From positions 3,096,941 to 3,160,940 of the forward strand of contig VZQC01002907.1 of NCBI GenBank assembly GCA_009823505.1: 64,000 bases of DNA, in the 5' to 3' direction. Under the pieces are notes generated by a model. That model ran no database searches. It had not been told where the DNA came from and saw nothing but the letters and a program-made list of their open reading frames with translations. Every line of letters starts with the position of its first letter. Positions within the stretch are counted from its first letter, which is position 1. Positions 24,344-35,397 of this stretch are shown piece by piece. The position numbers and the translations under genes were made by a program. Source of the stretch: Rhizomys pruinosus. Taxonomy: Eukaryota > Chordata > Mammalia > Rodentia > Spalacidae.

Positions 24344-24584
24344 GGGACTGGAGAGATGACCTAGCGGTTAAGAGTGCCGACCGCTCTTACAGAGGACCCG
24401 GGTTCGATCCCCAGCACCCACAAGGCGGCCGAGAACCATCTGAAACTCCAATTCCAGGAGAACTCCAGTTCCAGGGGAATCTGACACCCTCTTCTGACTT
24501 CCGCGGAATTGCATGACACAGGTGCACAAACCTGCATGCAGACAGTACATTCATACACATAAATAAATAAAATTTAAAAAAAAA
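24344..24584 (+). repeat. Young B2 SINE with 17-bp duplication
   Basis: Target-site duplication AAGAAAGTTTCTG (24331-24343, 24585-24597); tandem AACTCCAATTCCAGGAG / AACTCCAGTTCCAGGGG present. Confidence 0.97.
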
Positions 24585-24674
24585 AAGAAAGTTTCTGAAG
24601 CTCCAATTGAGCCAAGAAAGAGTAGGAACCTCACACAGCTGAAGGAACTCAGCACACCAGCCCAGCAAAACTTT

Positions 24675-24911
24675 CTTTAATTTTTTATTTGGATTTATTT
24701 TCGTTTTATGTGGATTGAATATTATACCTGAATGTGTGTAAGTACATCCCTATTGTACAGTGCCTGTAGAAGACAGAGAGGGTGTCAGATCCCCTGGAAC
24801 TAGAGTTACAGACAGTTGTTAACTGCCATGGGTGCTGGGATTCAAACTTGGCTCTTCTGTAAGAACAGCCAGTGCCTTTTCTTAACTGATGGCCCATCTC
24901 TCCAATTCCCA
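24675..24911 (-). repeat. B2 SINE
   Basis: Reverse B2 with CCTGGAACTAGAGTTACAGA and GGCCCATCTCTCCAATTCCC. Confidence 0.85.
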
Positions 24912-25099
24912 GAACTTTTTTTTTTTTAATCTAAAAAAATAAGCATCCCTTGAATGAAATAAGACTACCTCTACACTGGGAATAGAGCGATGGCTCAGGA
25001 GTCAAGAGCACTTACTCATAGGACCCTTGTGGACCCCTGATCTGGGAGCTTTCCCAGACCTGCCTTGATTTATGTATCTCTCAACTCTCTGCAGAGAAG

Positions 25100-25860
25100 C
25101 TTCTAGATGATGATTAACATAGAGAACCACACCAGCCAATGTGGTTGGTTAGAGAAGGAGGCTGAAGAATCCTTACCCCTGAATAGTATACCTATATCAA
25201 ACTTCTGCCTCCCAAGGCTCAGGAATCATTTCAGAAGAGGAGAGGGAAGAGAGGGAGGAGAGGGAGGAGGAGGAGGAGAGGGAGGAGGAGGAGGAGGAGG
25301 AGGAGGAGGAGGAGGAGGAGGAGGAGGAAAGATTGTAAGAGCCAGAAGAGGTGGATGATCAGAAGGAAACAGATTCTCCAAACAGCATAATCAGTTACTC
25401 CTATGAATACACAGCAATGGTAGCAGCATGTACAAGTCCCACATGAGTTCAGGCCAGAGCAAATCCCAGCACAGATGTGGCAAAGTGGGTGAGATACCCC
25501 AGCCCTACCTGAGGAACTATTTGGAAACCAATGGCTGTTGGCAAAGGAAGAGTCAGTCTCATTTAAGGGTAAAATTCTTGGTAGGTTAACCAGGCTCCAG
25601 TGGATGAATCCACACCAAAGGACATTTGGGGACACAAATTTGACACTATAGGCATATTGAAATAGATGATAGAGATACAGATATAGAGATAGAGATATAT
25701 AATAGAGTATATGAAATAGGCATATTATATATAAGTATAGGAAATATATTTATATATGAGTACAAGAAATCTGGTGGGGAGTCAGTGAGGGGGTATAGAT
25801 ATGGGAGGGGTCTAAAAACAGTCAAAGTATACTGTATGAAATTCACAAAAACTCAATTTT
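25100..25860 (+). mobile_element. LINE-1 (Lx-like) 3' UTR fragment
   Basis: Sequence such as AATCAGTTACTCCTATGAAT, CAATGGCTGTTGGCAAAGGA and GGCTCCAGTGGATGAATCCA is shared, inverted, with 46905-47830. I recognise this as the 3' UTR of an old rodent LINE-1 (Lx-type). Confidence 0.65.
25240..25330. repeat. (GGA)n / polypurine tract
   Basis: About 90 bases of GGA and GAGGGA repeats inside the LINE-1 3' UTR, where rodent LINE-1s normally have a shorter polypurine tract. Confidence 0.95.
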
Positions 25861-25874
25861 AAAAAAGGGAATAA

Positions 25875-26020
25875 AAAGAACAGGCACTCCTTTACCAGAG
25901 AACAGAGTTTGGATCCCAGCACCCATATCAGGCAGCTCACAAATGCCTATAACTCCAGCTGCATAGGATCCAAAGCCTGTTTTCCTGTGGTCAACACACA
26001 CACACACACAAATAGAGTAA
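25875..26020 (+). repeat. Truncated B2 SINE with (CA)n
   Basis: GTTTGGATCCCAGCACCCAT and AACTCCAGCTGCATAGGATC, ending in CA repeats. Confidence 0.7.
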
Positions 26021-26315
26021 AATTTTTAAATTACATCTACATAAATTTTGGGTTAAAAAAGTACCTTTGTTCCTTTTTCTTTAATAAGAGGACAAAGTTT
26101 AGAATAGAACTGTAAAGTATGAGAAATGATATGATGTCCGGATGTCCCAAGATTAGCTGTCTAACCATCTGCACAGTGACCACTTCCACTAATACAATCA
26201 GCACATGAACGAATCAAGAGAGATTTCTCCAAGAATATTAGTCTCGGCCTACAATAAAACCCAAGTTGGTTATGATACTAAATGCAAGTCTCGTAAGTGG
26301 CAGGCAGCTTCTTAC

Positions 26316-26418
26316 CTGGAAGAAAAGATTTAGCCTGGAGGCCCGACTGGCAATGGACTCAGGGGTACCGGCATCCAGTGGGTTCCTTGTTCCATACTTG
26401 AACTTCAACATCTCTCCC
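26316..26418 (-). CDS. Cit: Citron kinase exon 2 with the start codon
   Basis: First coding exon. The ATG is at 26411-26409 and is followed by 32 codons (MLKFKYG...RLNLFFQ) ending exactly at TTCCAG|GTAAG (26316). The start was chosen because this N-terminus matches citron kinase. The upstream acceptor CACCAG places the exon's 5' edge at 26418 with only seven untranslated bases (GGGAGAG) before the ATG, so most of the 5' UTR must be in exon 1. An in-frame ATG further upstream (near 26462) lies on the intron side of this acceptor and is not used in this model. Coding part is 26316-26411. Confidence 0.94.
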
Positions 26419-26594
26419 CTGGTGCCGAAGGATATTGGAAGAAGGTAAGTGTGGACCGGCATTTGGACCAGGAACCACCTGAGAGACCCTAATCTCCCTC
26501 AGGGCCTCAGGACAAGGAGCCACCATTCAGGTTTATAGAAGTTCAGTGTAGCCAGGGAGATGAAGTCAGATTATACTTCCCATAGCAGAAAGGG

Positions 26595-26980
26595 CTCCAA
26601 GCCTAGTGGAACAGGCATGTAACCCATGCTATTTAGGAGGCAGAGGCAAGAGGATAGAAAACTCAAGGCCTACCTAGGCAACTTGGTGAGACCCAGTATC
26701 AAAGTAAAAACTAAAGTCTGGCATGGTTGAACAGGCCTTTAATCCCAGCACTTGGAAGGCAGAGCCAGGAGAATCTCTGGGAGATCAAGGCCAGCCTGGT
26801 GTACATAGTGAATTCTAGGCCAGCCAGGCTACCTAATGAGACCTTGTCTCAAAAAAAAAAAAAAAAATAGTAAACAAAAAATAAAAAGTAAAATCAAGAG
26901 CTGGGGAAAGAGAATGCTCAGTGGTAGCATGTTTGCCTAGCATGTGTGAGGCCCCCAGGTACTGAAGGAAAAAAAAAAAA
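26595..26980 (+). repeat. Two B1 SINEs and an ID element
   Basis: Old B1 at about 26595-26710, clearer B1 at 26716-26868 with an A-run tail, ID-like GCTGGGGAAAGAGAATGCTC at 26896-26980. Confidence 0.7.
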
Positions 26981-27449
26981 GCATAACAGGTGATGGATGG
27001 TATTGGGGGGGTGGTATGGGGGGGGTAATGCTGAGACCAGAGGAGAATGTCAGGTGTCCTGCTCCAAATGATCCACCTATTCCTTTGAGACAAGTCTCTC
27101 ACTGAACGTGGCTCTAGCCTGCCAGCCAGCAGGCCCATGATCCTCCTCTGACCTGCCCCCCACCCCCCCATATTCCCCACAGCACTGGGGTTACAAGTAT
27201 GCATGTCCACACCTGGATCACATGTTTGTGCAGCAAGTGTTCTCCCCAACCCAGGTACTAGGCTTTCTTACATTCTCTGCTATAAATCTGTACATGATGT
27301 GCCTACCCCCATGTAAGCTCCAGAGGGTTACAATCCCCCCCACACATGATGGAAACATACACTGACACAGAGTAACTGTCAATAAGTAGTAGGTGAATAC
27401 ATGAAATACACTACACAGCTCTGTCAGGTGTGTGTCAGGGATTCTTTTT

Positions 27450-27632
27450 TATTTATTTTGTTTGTTTGTTTGTTTGGGGAGTTTTTTTGGTCTTTTTGAG
27501 ACAGTGTCTCCCTTTAGCCTCAGCTGGCCTGGAACTCACTATGTAGACCAGGCTGGCCTTGAGCTCACAGAGATCCACCTGCCTCTGCCTCCCGGGTGCT
27601 GGGATTAAAGGCAGGCGCTACCACGCCCGCTG
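27450..27632 (-). repeat. B1 SINE with (TTTG)n tail
   Basis: Reverse B1 ending CTACCACGCCCGCTG, with a (TTTG)n tail remnant at 27452-27476. Confidence 0.9.
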
Positions 27633-27663
27633 TGGTGGGGATTGTTAAGAAGTGATGAAGGAT

Positions 27664-27885
27664 GGGGCTGGAGAGATGGCTCAGTGGTTAAAAGCACTGA
27701 CTGCTCTTGCAGAGGACCCAGGTTTGATCCCCAGCACCCACATGGCAGCTAAGAACCGTCTTTGACTCCAGTTCTAGGGGAATCCGACGCCCTCTTCTGA
27801 CCTGCGCGGCATTGCACGACACGGGTGCACCAACCTACATGCAGACAGTACACTCATACACATAAAAAATAATAAAAAAGAAAAA
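27664..27885 (+). repeat. B2 SINE
   Basis: B2 without the duplication; flanked by imperfect AAGAAGTGATGAAGG / AAGAACTGATGAAGG. Confidence 0.92.
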
Positions 27886-27956
27886 AAAGAACTGATGAAG
27901 GTAAGAACGGAGGGTCTGTGCAGTGATCATTGTAAATTTCTCTAAGAAGGTATCAT

Positions 27957-28265
27957 GTTGCTGGGGATGTACCTCAGTCACCAAAGTGCTTGTCTAGCAT
28001 TAAGAAAGCCCTGGGCTCCATCTCCAGCACCACATAAACTAGATACAGTGCTGTATGTCTGTCACGAGTTAGTTCAAGGCCATTTTCTGCTACACACCAA
28101 GCTGGAGACCGGTATGAGCTATAAGGGCAGGAGAGAGGGCTCAGCGGTTAACAGCCCTTGCTGCTCTTCCAGAGGACTGGAGTTGGATTCTGTGCACAAG
28201 GGCACCAAGCATCCACGTGGTGCACATACATGCAGGCAAAACATACACATAAAAAAATTTTTTTA
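27957..28265 (+). repeat. ID element and short B2 SINE
   Basis: ID at 27957-28040 (GCTGGGGATGTACCTCAGTC). Internally shortened B2 at 28118-28265, close to the CpG island. Confidence 0.7.
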
Positions 28266-28737
28266 AAGAAACCGTGTCTAAATAGACAACTGTGTGAACA
28301 AGGGCCAGCAGGCGTTGTACATACAGGGGGAAAGAAAAATGCCATGTCCTTTGAGGGTAGGCAGTAGAAAGGCCAGAGAGGCTGGGGCGCAGGTTAGGAA
28401 GCAAGTAGGAGGGGCTGGGTGGACGTGGAAGAGCTGGCAGACGCAGGATTAGAGAGGTTAGGTAAATGACAAAGGTCACGCGGAGTGAAAAGCTGACGGG
28501 CGCCACTGCGGACAGCAGCTCAGGCGCAGCTGTCAGAAGGTAGAGCGCGGCCCGCGAGGGCCTCATCCTCCGGCCCAGCTCCACCCGCAGACCCCGGGCT
28601 CCGGTGGACCTCGAGCCGAGACAGACTGTCCGCAGCCCCCGCGAGAGGGGCTCCCAGCTGCAGGAGGGACAATCGGCATGGTGTGGGCGGGGCCGACCGG
28701 GGAGACCCGCGGACCGGGACCTCAAAGCCAGACTCAC

Positions 28738-28800
28738 CTCGGTCACGCCGCCTGCACTCCACCCCGCGCGCCCGCCGCCGCGTTTGAACTCTGAGGAAAA
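28738..28800 (-). other. Cit: Probable untranslated exon 1 of Cit
   Basis: On the minus strand a very GC-rich segment ends in CCGAG|GTGAGT, a strong donor at 28738/28737, inside a CpG-rich island and upstream of exon 2 in the right orientation. No ATG in frame with exon 2 is needed, since exon 2 carries its own start. The 5' edge (transcription start) is an estimate from the CCAAT boxes just upstream and could move by tens of bases. Intron 1 would then be 26419-28737, about 2.3 kb. Inference from sequence composition and gene structure; no transcript data. Confidence 0.65.
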
Positions 28801-28960
28801 AACGGTGTGGATTGGTCTCAGCCGTGCTTGGACCAATCAGCGCTCGCCATCCTCTGATCGACAGCGGGGTTCTCGGCCAAGACCCGCCCAGATCCTTAAA
28901 GATGGAGGAAGTGAAAGGGAAAGCCAATCCAATTGTTTCTCCCTTTGACTGGTGACCAAT
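28783..28960 (-). promoter_or_regulatory. Cit: Cit core promoter: CCAAT boxes and a CHR-like element
   Basis: CCAAT pentamers occur at 28811-28815 (minus strand), 28833-28837, 28924-28928 and 28956-28960 (plus strand). A TTTGAA/TTCAAA hexamer fitting the LIN54-bound CHR consensus TTYRAA is at 28783-28788, directly beside a GC-rich CCGCCGCG stretch. There is no TATA box. NF-Y sites a few tens of bases upstream of a CHR near the start site are the known layout of DREAM/MuvB-controlled G2/M genes, which suits a cytokinesis kinase. The elements are seen; the regulation is inferred. Confidence 0.55.
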
Positions 28961-29239
28961 AGGAAAGGGGGACGGGCAAACCTGCGGGGCAGAGCTGGGA
29001 AGTTTGAAATTGGAGGTTAGGCAGGATGCGGTGCCTGGGGAGCTGCTGGGGTCCGCTGGGGAGGTCGCGGGGCTCTGTCCTCTGCTGTTAGGATCAGCTC
29101 CGAGGACTTTGTGCCCCTCCTACGTGTCTGTAATAGAAGTTCTGGCGGCCCTCTGCCACAACTAAGGGGCAATGTGCCTCAGTTAGCTCGTCTCTGGGTT
29201 GCCCTGCAACCTGTCAGTGAAGCTCTTCCAGCAAAGACA

Positions 29240-29402
29240 CTTTTTTTTTTTTTTTGGTCTTTTTCGAGACAGGGTCTCCATGTAGCCCCAGCTGGCCTGG
29301 AACTTGCTCTGTAGACCAGGATGGCCTTGAACTCACAAAGATCCGCCTGCCTCTGCCTCCCAAGTGCTAGGATTAAAGGCGTGCGCCACCACGCCCGGCG
29401 CA
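29240..29402 (-). repeat. B1 SINE
   Basis: Near-full B1, reverse; flanked by imperfect GCAAAGACACTTTT / GCAAAGATACTTTT. Confidence 0.95.
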
Positions 29403-29604
29403 AAGATACTTTTAAGTAAATTTAAGACAAGAGTATTAAATAGGCCCGTCACCATACAAGAAATCCAAATGACCTGGCGTGTATGCAAGTTCCCAGTCTC
29501 ATTTGCAATCAGAAGAAATGAAATCGTGAAAAGGTGGAGCTATTTCCATTGATCCAAATAATATACTAGGTAGTGTGTGGAACTATCTCTTAGAAAAGGA
29601 GTTT

Positions 29605-29946
29605 TGCCGTGCGTGGTGGCACATGCCTTTAATCCTAACACTTGGGAGGCAGAGGCAGGCGGATCTTTGTGAGTTCAAAGCCAGCCTGGTCTACAGTGAG
29701 TTACAGGACAGCTGGGGCTACAGGGAAACCCTGTCTCGAAAAAGACCAAAAAAAAAACACACAAAAACATATGTTAGTGGGGCTGGAGAGTGCCTAGCGG
29801 TTAAGAGCGCCGACGGGGGGTTCGATCCCAGCACCCACATGGCGGCTGAGAGCCGTCTTTAGCTCCAGTTCCAGGGAAATCCGACACCCTCTTCTGACCT
29901 CCGCGGCACTGCACAACACAAGTGCAAATTTAAAAAAAAAAAAAAA
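29605..29946 (+). repeat. B1-B2 SINE pair within one target-site duplication
   Basis: B1 (29606-29760), a 20-base A-rich linker, then a short B2 (29779-29940). The outer flanks are a perfect 13-bp repeat AGAAAAGGAGTTT (29592-29604, 29947-29959); no second duplication surrounds the B2 alone. Confidence 0.85.
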
Positions 29947-30029
29947 AGAAAAGGAGTTTAGTATTTGCTAACTGCATTCTGTGACTCTAAAGGGTAGTTT
30001 GTCTTAATTACATACACCGTGGCCAAGCA

Positions 30030-30240
30030 TGGTTTCCAGGACAGCTGGGGCTACAGGGAGACCTTGTCTCAAAAAGAGCCGGGCGTGGTGGCGCACGCCT
30101 TTAATCCTAGCACTTGGCAGGTAGAGGCAGGCGGATCTTTGTACGTTCAAGGCTAGCCTGGTCTACAAAAGTGAGTTCCAGATAGCTGGGGAGCTACAGG
30201 GGACAAGCACAAAAAAGAAAAGATCAAAAAAAAAAAAAAA
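30030..30240 (+). repeat. B1 3' part joined to a B1
   Basis: A B1 tail half (GGACAGCTGGGGCTACAGGG) runs directly into a second B1 (GCCGGGCGTGGTGGCGCAC). Confidence 0.8.
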
Positions 30241-30312
30241 AAAAAGACCAAAAGAAAAAAAAAAAACAACAAAAACCAGAGTGTGTCCAACATACTGACC
30301 AAAGCTGGTGTC

Positions 30313-30490
30313 CAGGTCTGGAGAGATGGCTCAGCCAGGCATGATAGTGCACACACCTGTAATCCCAGCACTCAGTAAGCAGAAGCAGGAGTATCTCAAA
30401 GTTCAAGTCCATCCTGGTCGACAAAGGAAGTTCCAGGAAAGCCAGGACAACATAGTGAGACCCTGTCTCAAAAAAAGAATAAATAAATAA
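30313..30490 (+). repeat. B2 tip joined to an old B1
   Basis: Only the first ~20 bases of B2 (TCTGGAGAGATGGCTCA) precede a B1-like sequence. The junction differs from the composites at 14089 and elsewhere. Confidence 0.6.
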
Positions 30491-30509
30491 AACAACAAAC
30501 AAACAAAAA

Positions 30510-30850
30510 ACCCTGATCTGCTCTTGCATCCACTGCAAGCAGCTCACAACCACCTGCAACTTCAGCTCCAGAAAAGCAGACCAAAGGGCACTTGCACAAA
30601 TACACACACACACAATTTAGAATAAGTCTTTTTATTTTATTTATTTTTTATGTGTATGAATGTACTGTCTGCATGCAGGTCTGTGCACCCATGTCGTGCA
30701 TTGCATTCGGAGGTCAGAAAAGGGTGTCGGATTCCCCTGAACTGGAGTTAAAGACAGCTCTTGGCCGCCATGTGGGTGCTGGGGATCGAACCCGAGTCCT
30801 CTGGAAGAGCAGTAAGCACTTTTAACCACTAGGCCATCTCTCCAGTCCCA
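30510..30850. repeat. B2 fragment (+) and B2 SINE (-)
   Basis: Plus-strand B2 remnant at 30510-30615. Minus-strand B2 at 30632-30849 flanked by AGAATAAGTCTTT on both sides. Confidence 0.85.
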
Positions 30851-30885
30851 AGAATAAGTCTTTAAATTTAAAAATAAGGGGCTGA

Positions 30886-31262
30886 GCCAGGCGTGGTAGC
30901 GTACGCCTTTAATCCTAGCACTTGGGAGGTAGAGGCCAGCAGATCTCTGTAAGTTCAAGGCCAGTCTGGTCTACAGAGCTAGTTCCAGGCCAGCTGGGGC
31001 TACAGGGAGACCCTGTCTCGAAAAGACAAAAAAAGGGGGGGGGCGCTGGAGAAATGGCTCAACGGTTAAGAGCATTGGTTGCCCTTACAGAGGACCCGGG
31101 TTCAATTCCTAGCACCCACATGGTCGCTAAGAATCATCCTCAACTCCAGTTCCAGGAGAGCCATGCTCTCTTATAACCCCTGTTTGCTATGCATTGCACA
31201 ACACGGGTGTACTTACACACATGCAGGCAAAACGTTCATACACATAAAATAAAATAATAAAA
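30886..31262 (+). repeat. B1 and B2 SINEs
   Basis: B1 at 30886-31030 with a G-run after its tail, then B2 at 31040-31262. Confidence 0.88.
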
Positions 31263-31264
31263 CA

Positions 31265-31560
31265 ATGGCACCCACCCAAATGTCCAACATTAGAGAGAAT
31301 ATAACTTTATATTGCAATGTTTTCACACAGCAACAAAAAGGAATCAATTACAGTTAAAACCACAACAACTTAATCTGAAAACAATGCCAAGTGAAGGCAG
31401 TAAAGGGCAATAAAGTATGATTTTATTGATATGCATTTTGAAACAGACAAGGCAATGTTGTCCAGGGTACATGGTGACAAAAATCACAAAGAAGGCAAAG
31501 CCACGAGAATAGGCACGTTGGGACAGCAACCAAGGTCCTGTTTCTTAACCTAGATGGTAA
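31265..31560 (+). mobile_element. Old LINE-1 3' end
   Basis: AAATGTCCAACATTAGAGAG, ACAGCAACAAAAAGGAATCA and GTATGATTTTATTGATATGC follow the usual order at mammalian LINE-1 3' ends. Confidence 0.5.
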
Positions 31561-31579
31561 TAATATAGATATTGTTTTG

Positions 31580-31865
31580 GTTTGAGTTTGTTTTGGGTTT
31601 TGGTTTGGTTTTTTTTTGAGACAGGTTCTCACTATGCTATGTAGCACTGCCTGGCCTGGAATGCACTACATAGACCAGGCTGACCTGGAACTCACCTGAG
31701 TACTGAGATTAAAGACACATGCCAGGTTTCAGGGTTTTTGAGATAGGGTCTTATGTAGCCCAGGCTAGGCTCAAACTTACTAAGTAGCAAGGGGGACCTT
31801 GAACTCCCAATCCTCCTCCTACTTCCTAATTGCTAGGATTATAGATGAGCATCAGCATCCCCAGC
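31580..31865 (-). repeat. Two old B1-like SINEs
   Basis: Reverse diverged copies, with GAGACAGGTTCTCACTATGC and GATAGGGTCTTATGTAGCCC. Confidence 0.6.
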
Positions 31866-32019
31866 TCAGATGCTTGTATGTTTGTTTATGATGATTAAAT
31901 TGTATATTCAAGGTCACCCTTGTTACTTATTTAAGTTGGAGGCCAGACTGGGCACACTGAGACCCTGTCTCAAACAAAGAAACAAAACAGGAACCAAAGA
32001 GATGGCACAGCATGTACCG

Positions 32020-32815
32020 CTGGGGCTAGAGAGGTGGCTCAGGGGTTAAGAGCATTGGCTGGTCTTGCAGAGGACCCATGTTTGATTCTCAACACCCACA
32101 TGGCAGCAGCCATCCATAACTCCAGTTACAGGAGAATCCAACGCCACCTTCTGACCTCTGCAGTCATTTCACAACAACAGGGCACTTAAACACATGCAGA
32201 CAATACACTCATACACATAAAAAATAAAAATAGGCCGGGCATGGTGGTGCATGCCTTTAATTCCAGCACTCGGGAGGCAGAGGCAGGGGGATCTCTGAGT
32301 TCAAGGCCAGCCTGGTCTACAGAGTGAGTTCCAGGACAGCTGAGACTAAAGGGAGACTCTGTCTCAAAAAGACCAAAAATAAATATATATACACATATTT
32401 TTAAGCATGTGCTGCTTTTGCAGAGGAGCAGGACACCCTTCGGGGGGCTTACAACTGCCTGTAATTCCAGCTTCAATGGATCCAAACCCCTCTCCTGGCC
32501 CCTTCTGGCATTTGCACTCATAGGCCAGAAGACATATGAGTGTCAAAAAAGACACACCCATAATTAAAATCTCTTTTTAAAAGTAGCTCAGGCGACTCAG
32601 CAATTCAGAGCACTAGCTGCTCTTGCAGAGGACCCGGGTTCAGTTCCCAGCACCCACATGGTAGCTGACAACCATCTGTAACTCCAGTTCCAGGAAAATC
32701 CAGCATCCTCTTTTGATCTCCAAAGGCATTGCACTATACAGGTGCACTTACACACATGCAGGCAATACACTCATATGCATAAAATAAATATAATAAATAC
32801 TTTTTAAAATAAGTA
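32020..32815 (+). repeat. SINE cluster B2-B1-B2-B2
   Basis: B2 32020-32230, B1 32234-32385, partial B2 32403-32572, and B2 32584-32812, all in the same direction. Confidence 0.85.
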
Positions 32816-33267
32816 GCTCAGGCCAGGTATAATGGTACATACCTTTTTTAAAGAGCTTTTGTGCATTTCATAGAACCTTTCTCAATCAAATTTAGACCCA
32901 TTTTCTGATCCATGCTCTACCAACACTAGAGCTCATGCATTGTGCCATACATGTTAAGACCTGTCTTGCATCTTTTTCTTAGTCTTTTTTAACTTTTCTA
33001 ATATAGAAGTTTACTGTTTTGGTCAGATCCTTGAACCAGTCTTTTGTTGTTGTTGTTCCCTTTAATTTTATATTACTCCAAAATACACATATATACACTC
33101 CACACATATAAAAATAACAGAGTATATAAGGATTTAGTGCTAGGATCCACAAATGAGGGACACCATACATCATTTGTTTTTCCGAGACTAGAAGGCATCA
33201 CTTAGCATAACGGCTTCTAGTTCCACCCATTTACCTGCAAATTTCATGATGTCATATTTCTTTTTTC

Positions 33268-33437
33268 TTTTTTCTTTCTTTCTTTTTTTTTGGTCTTTTT
33301 GAGACAGGGTCTCCCTTTAGTCCCAGCTGGCCTGGAGCTCACTATGTACACCAGACTGGCCTTGAACTCACAGAGATCTGCCTGCCTCTGCCTCCCAAGT
33401 GCTAGGATTAAAAGGAGTCTGCCACTACTCCCAGCCC
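33268..33437 (-). repeat. B1 SINE in LINE-1
   Basis: Reverse B1 with flanking GATGTCAT/AATGTCAT. Confidence 0.88.
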
Positions 33438-33950
33438 AATGTCATCTTTTTTTACCGCTGCATAGAACTCCATTGTGTAGATGTACCACATTTTCTTTAT
33501 CCACTCATCAGCTGAGAGACACTTGGGTTGTTTCCAGCTCTTCACTATTGTGAAAAGAGTTGCAATAAACATGGTTGTGCATGTAGCTCTGCAATAGGAG
33601 AAATCTTTTCAGTATATACCTGAGTGGTATGACTAGATCAAGTGGTAGGTTCATTTTGAGTCTTTTAAGAGTTCTCCATGCTGTTTTCCATAGGGATTGC
33701 ACAAGTTTGCATTCTTACCAGCAGTGAATGAGTGTTTCTCCCATTTCCCAGAACCTTTCTAGCATTTGGTATCATTTGTTTTCTTGATCATTGCCAGTCT
33801 TACCAGGGTAAGATGGAATCTTAAAGTGGTTTTAATTTACATTTCCTTAATTAGTATGATGTTGAACACTTTTTAAAATGTTTCTCAGCCATCTTGACTT
33901 CTTCATTTGTGAAGTTTCTATTTCTGTTCAGCTCTTTACTCCATCTTTTT

Positions 33951-34115
33951 TTTTTTTTTTTTTTTTTTTTGGTCTTTTTGAGACAGGGTCTCCCTGTAGC
34001 CCCAGCTATCCTGGAACTCACTCTGTAGACCAGGCTGGCCTTGAACTCACAAAGATCTGCCTGCCTCTGCCTCCCAAGTGCTAGGATTAAAGGTGTGTGC
34101 CACCACACCTGGCTT
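33951..34115 (-). repeat. B1 SINE in LINE-1
   Basis: Reverse B1 with perfect duplication TTTACTCCATCTTTT on both sides (33936-33950, 34116-34130). Confidence 0.95.
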
Positions 34116-35397
34116 TACTCCATCTTTTGATTGGGCCATTTGTTTTCTTGCTCATTTGTTTTTTGAGTAATTTATACACTCTGGATAGTAAACCTCTGTC
34201 AGATGTATCACTGATGAAGGTTTCCTCCCATTCTGTGGGATTTCTCTTCACTTCTTTGTTTCTTTCACTGAACAGAAGCTTTTGAATTTAATAAGATAAC
34301 CCCTGTAGATTGTTGACCTTATTTCCTGTGCAGCTGCTGTCTGATTTAGAAAGTCTTTCCCCCCCCCAAAAAAAAGTCTTTTCCTACACCTATATCTTAT
34401 AGGTTACTGCCAACATTTCCTTCTATCATTTTCAGAGTTTCAGGTTTCACATTGGGGTCTTTGATCCATTTGGAGTTGATTTTTGTACACAGTGAAAGTT
34501 AGGGGTTTGGTTTTATTCTTAATACAAGTAGCAATCCAGTTTTGCCAGCACCATTTGCTGAAGATTCTGTCTTTCCTTCACTGAGTCTTCTTGGCCCCTT
34601 TGTCAAATAGGAGGTGGCTGAAATTGCATGTGCTCAAGTTTGGATCTTCAGTTTTGTTCCATTGATCTACAGGTCTGTTTTTGTGCCAGTACCAGGTTGT
34701 TTTTATGACTATAGCCCTGTAATATAGTTTAAAGTCTGGTATAGAGATCCCCCCTGCATTGCTCTTTTGCTCATGGTTGTTTTGGATATCTGGGGTCTTT
34801 TGTTTTTCCATATGAATTTTAGGATTTTTTTCCAAATCCACGAAGAAAGTCATGGGGATTTTAGTTGGGATTACATTGAATGTAATATATATAGATATAG
34901 ATATAGATATATAGATATAGATGTATATTACTTTGGGTAGGATGGTCACTTTACTATATTAATTCTTCTACTCCATTAGCATGGGAGGTCCTTCCATCTT
35001 CTGATGTCTTGTGGTTTTTGTCTTTCATTCCACTTATGTGCTTTATAACATTCATTGATTTATATATGTTGAACCATCCCTGCATCTCTGGTATGAATCT
35101 GACTTGATCATAGTGGATGACCTTTTTGATGTGTGCCTATATGCGTTTTGCAAGTATTCTGTTGAGAATTTTTGCATCTATGTTCATTAATGAAATGAGT
35201 CTATAGTTTTCTTTTTCAGTTGTATCTTTGCCATAGTTTTTGCTTATGATGCTGGCTTCATAGAGGAATTTGGGAAATTTCCCTCTGTTTCTATCCTTTT
35301 GAATAATTTGAATAATAATAGTTGTAGTTCCTCTTTAAATGTCTTGTAGAATTTTGTCATAAATCCATCTGGGCTTGGGCTTTTTGTAGTTGGGAGA

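Larger units (their letters stand above)
21646..26315 (-). other. Cit: Cit intron 2
   Basis: A 4.7-kb intron with B4, B2 and LINE-1 3' UTR sequence. 21646-22580 and 23880-24330 contain no assignable element apart from a CT-rich tract at about 22225-22275. Confidence 0.9.
28380..29060. promoter_or_regulatory. CpG-rich island at the Cit 5' end
   Basis: The only clearly GC-rich and CpG-dense stretch in the window, with clusters such as CCCGCGCGCCCGCCGCCGCG (28754-28773) and GGTCGCGGGGC near 29062. It covers the predicted Cit promoter and exon 1 and extends upstream into the divergent side. Open frames on both strands here are by-products of high GC content. Confidence 0.8.

Noticed and set aside
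26419..26462. Upstream in-frame ATG that would extend the citron N-terminus
   Set aside because: It lies beyond the CACCAG acceptor, in intron 1, and the protein start at 26411 matches the known N-terminus.
28604..28948. Open frames of 100-230 codons on both strands around the CpG island
   Set aside because: They overlap the Cit promoter and exon 1 and have the Arg/Pro/Ala-rich composition of random GC-rich DNA. No known protein is recognised.
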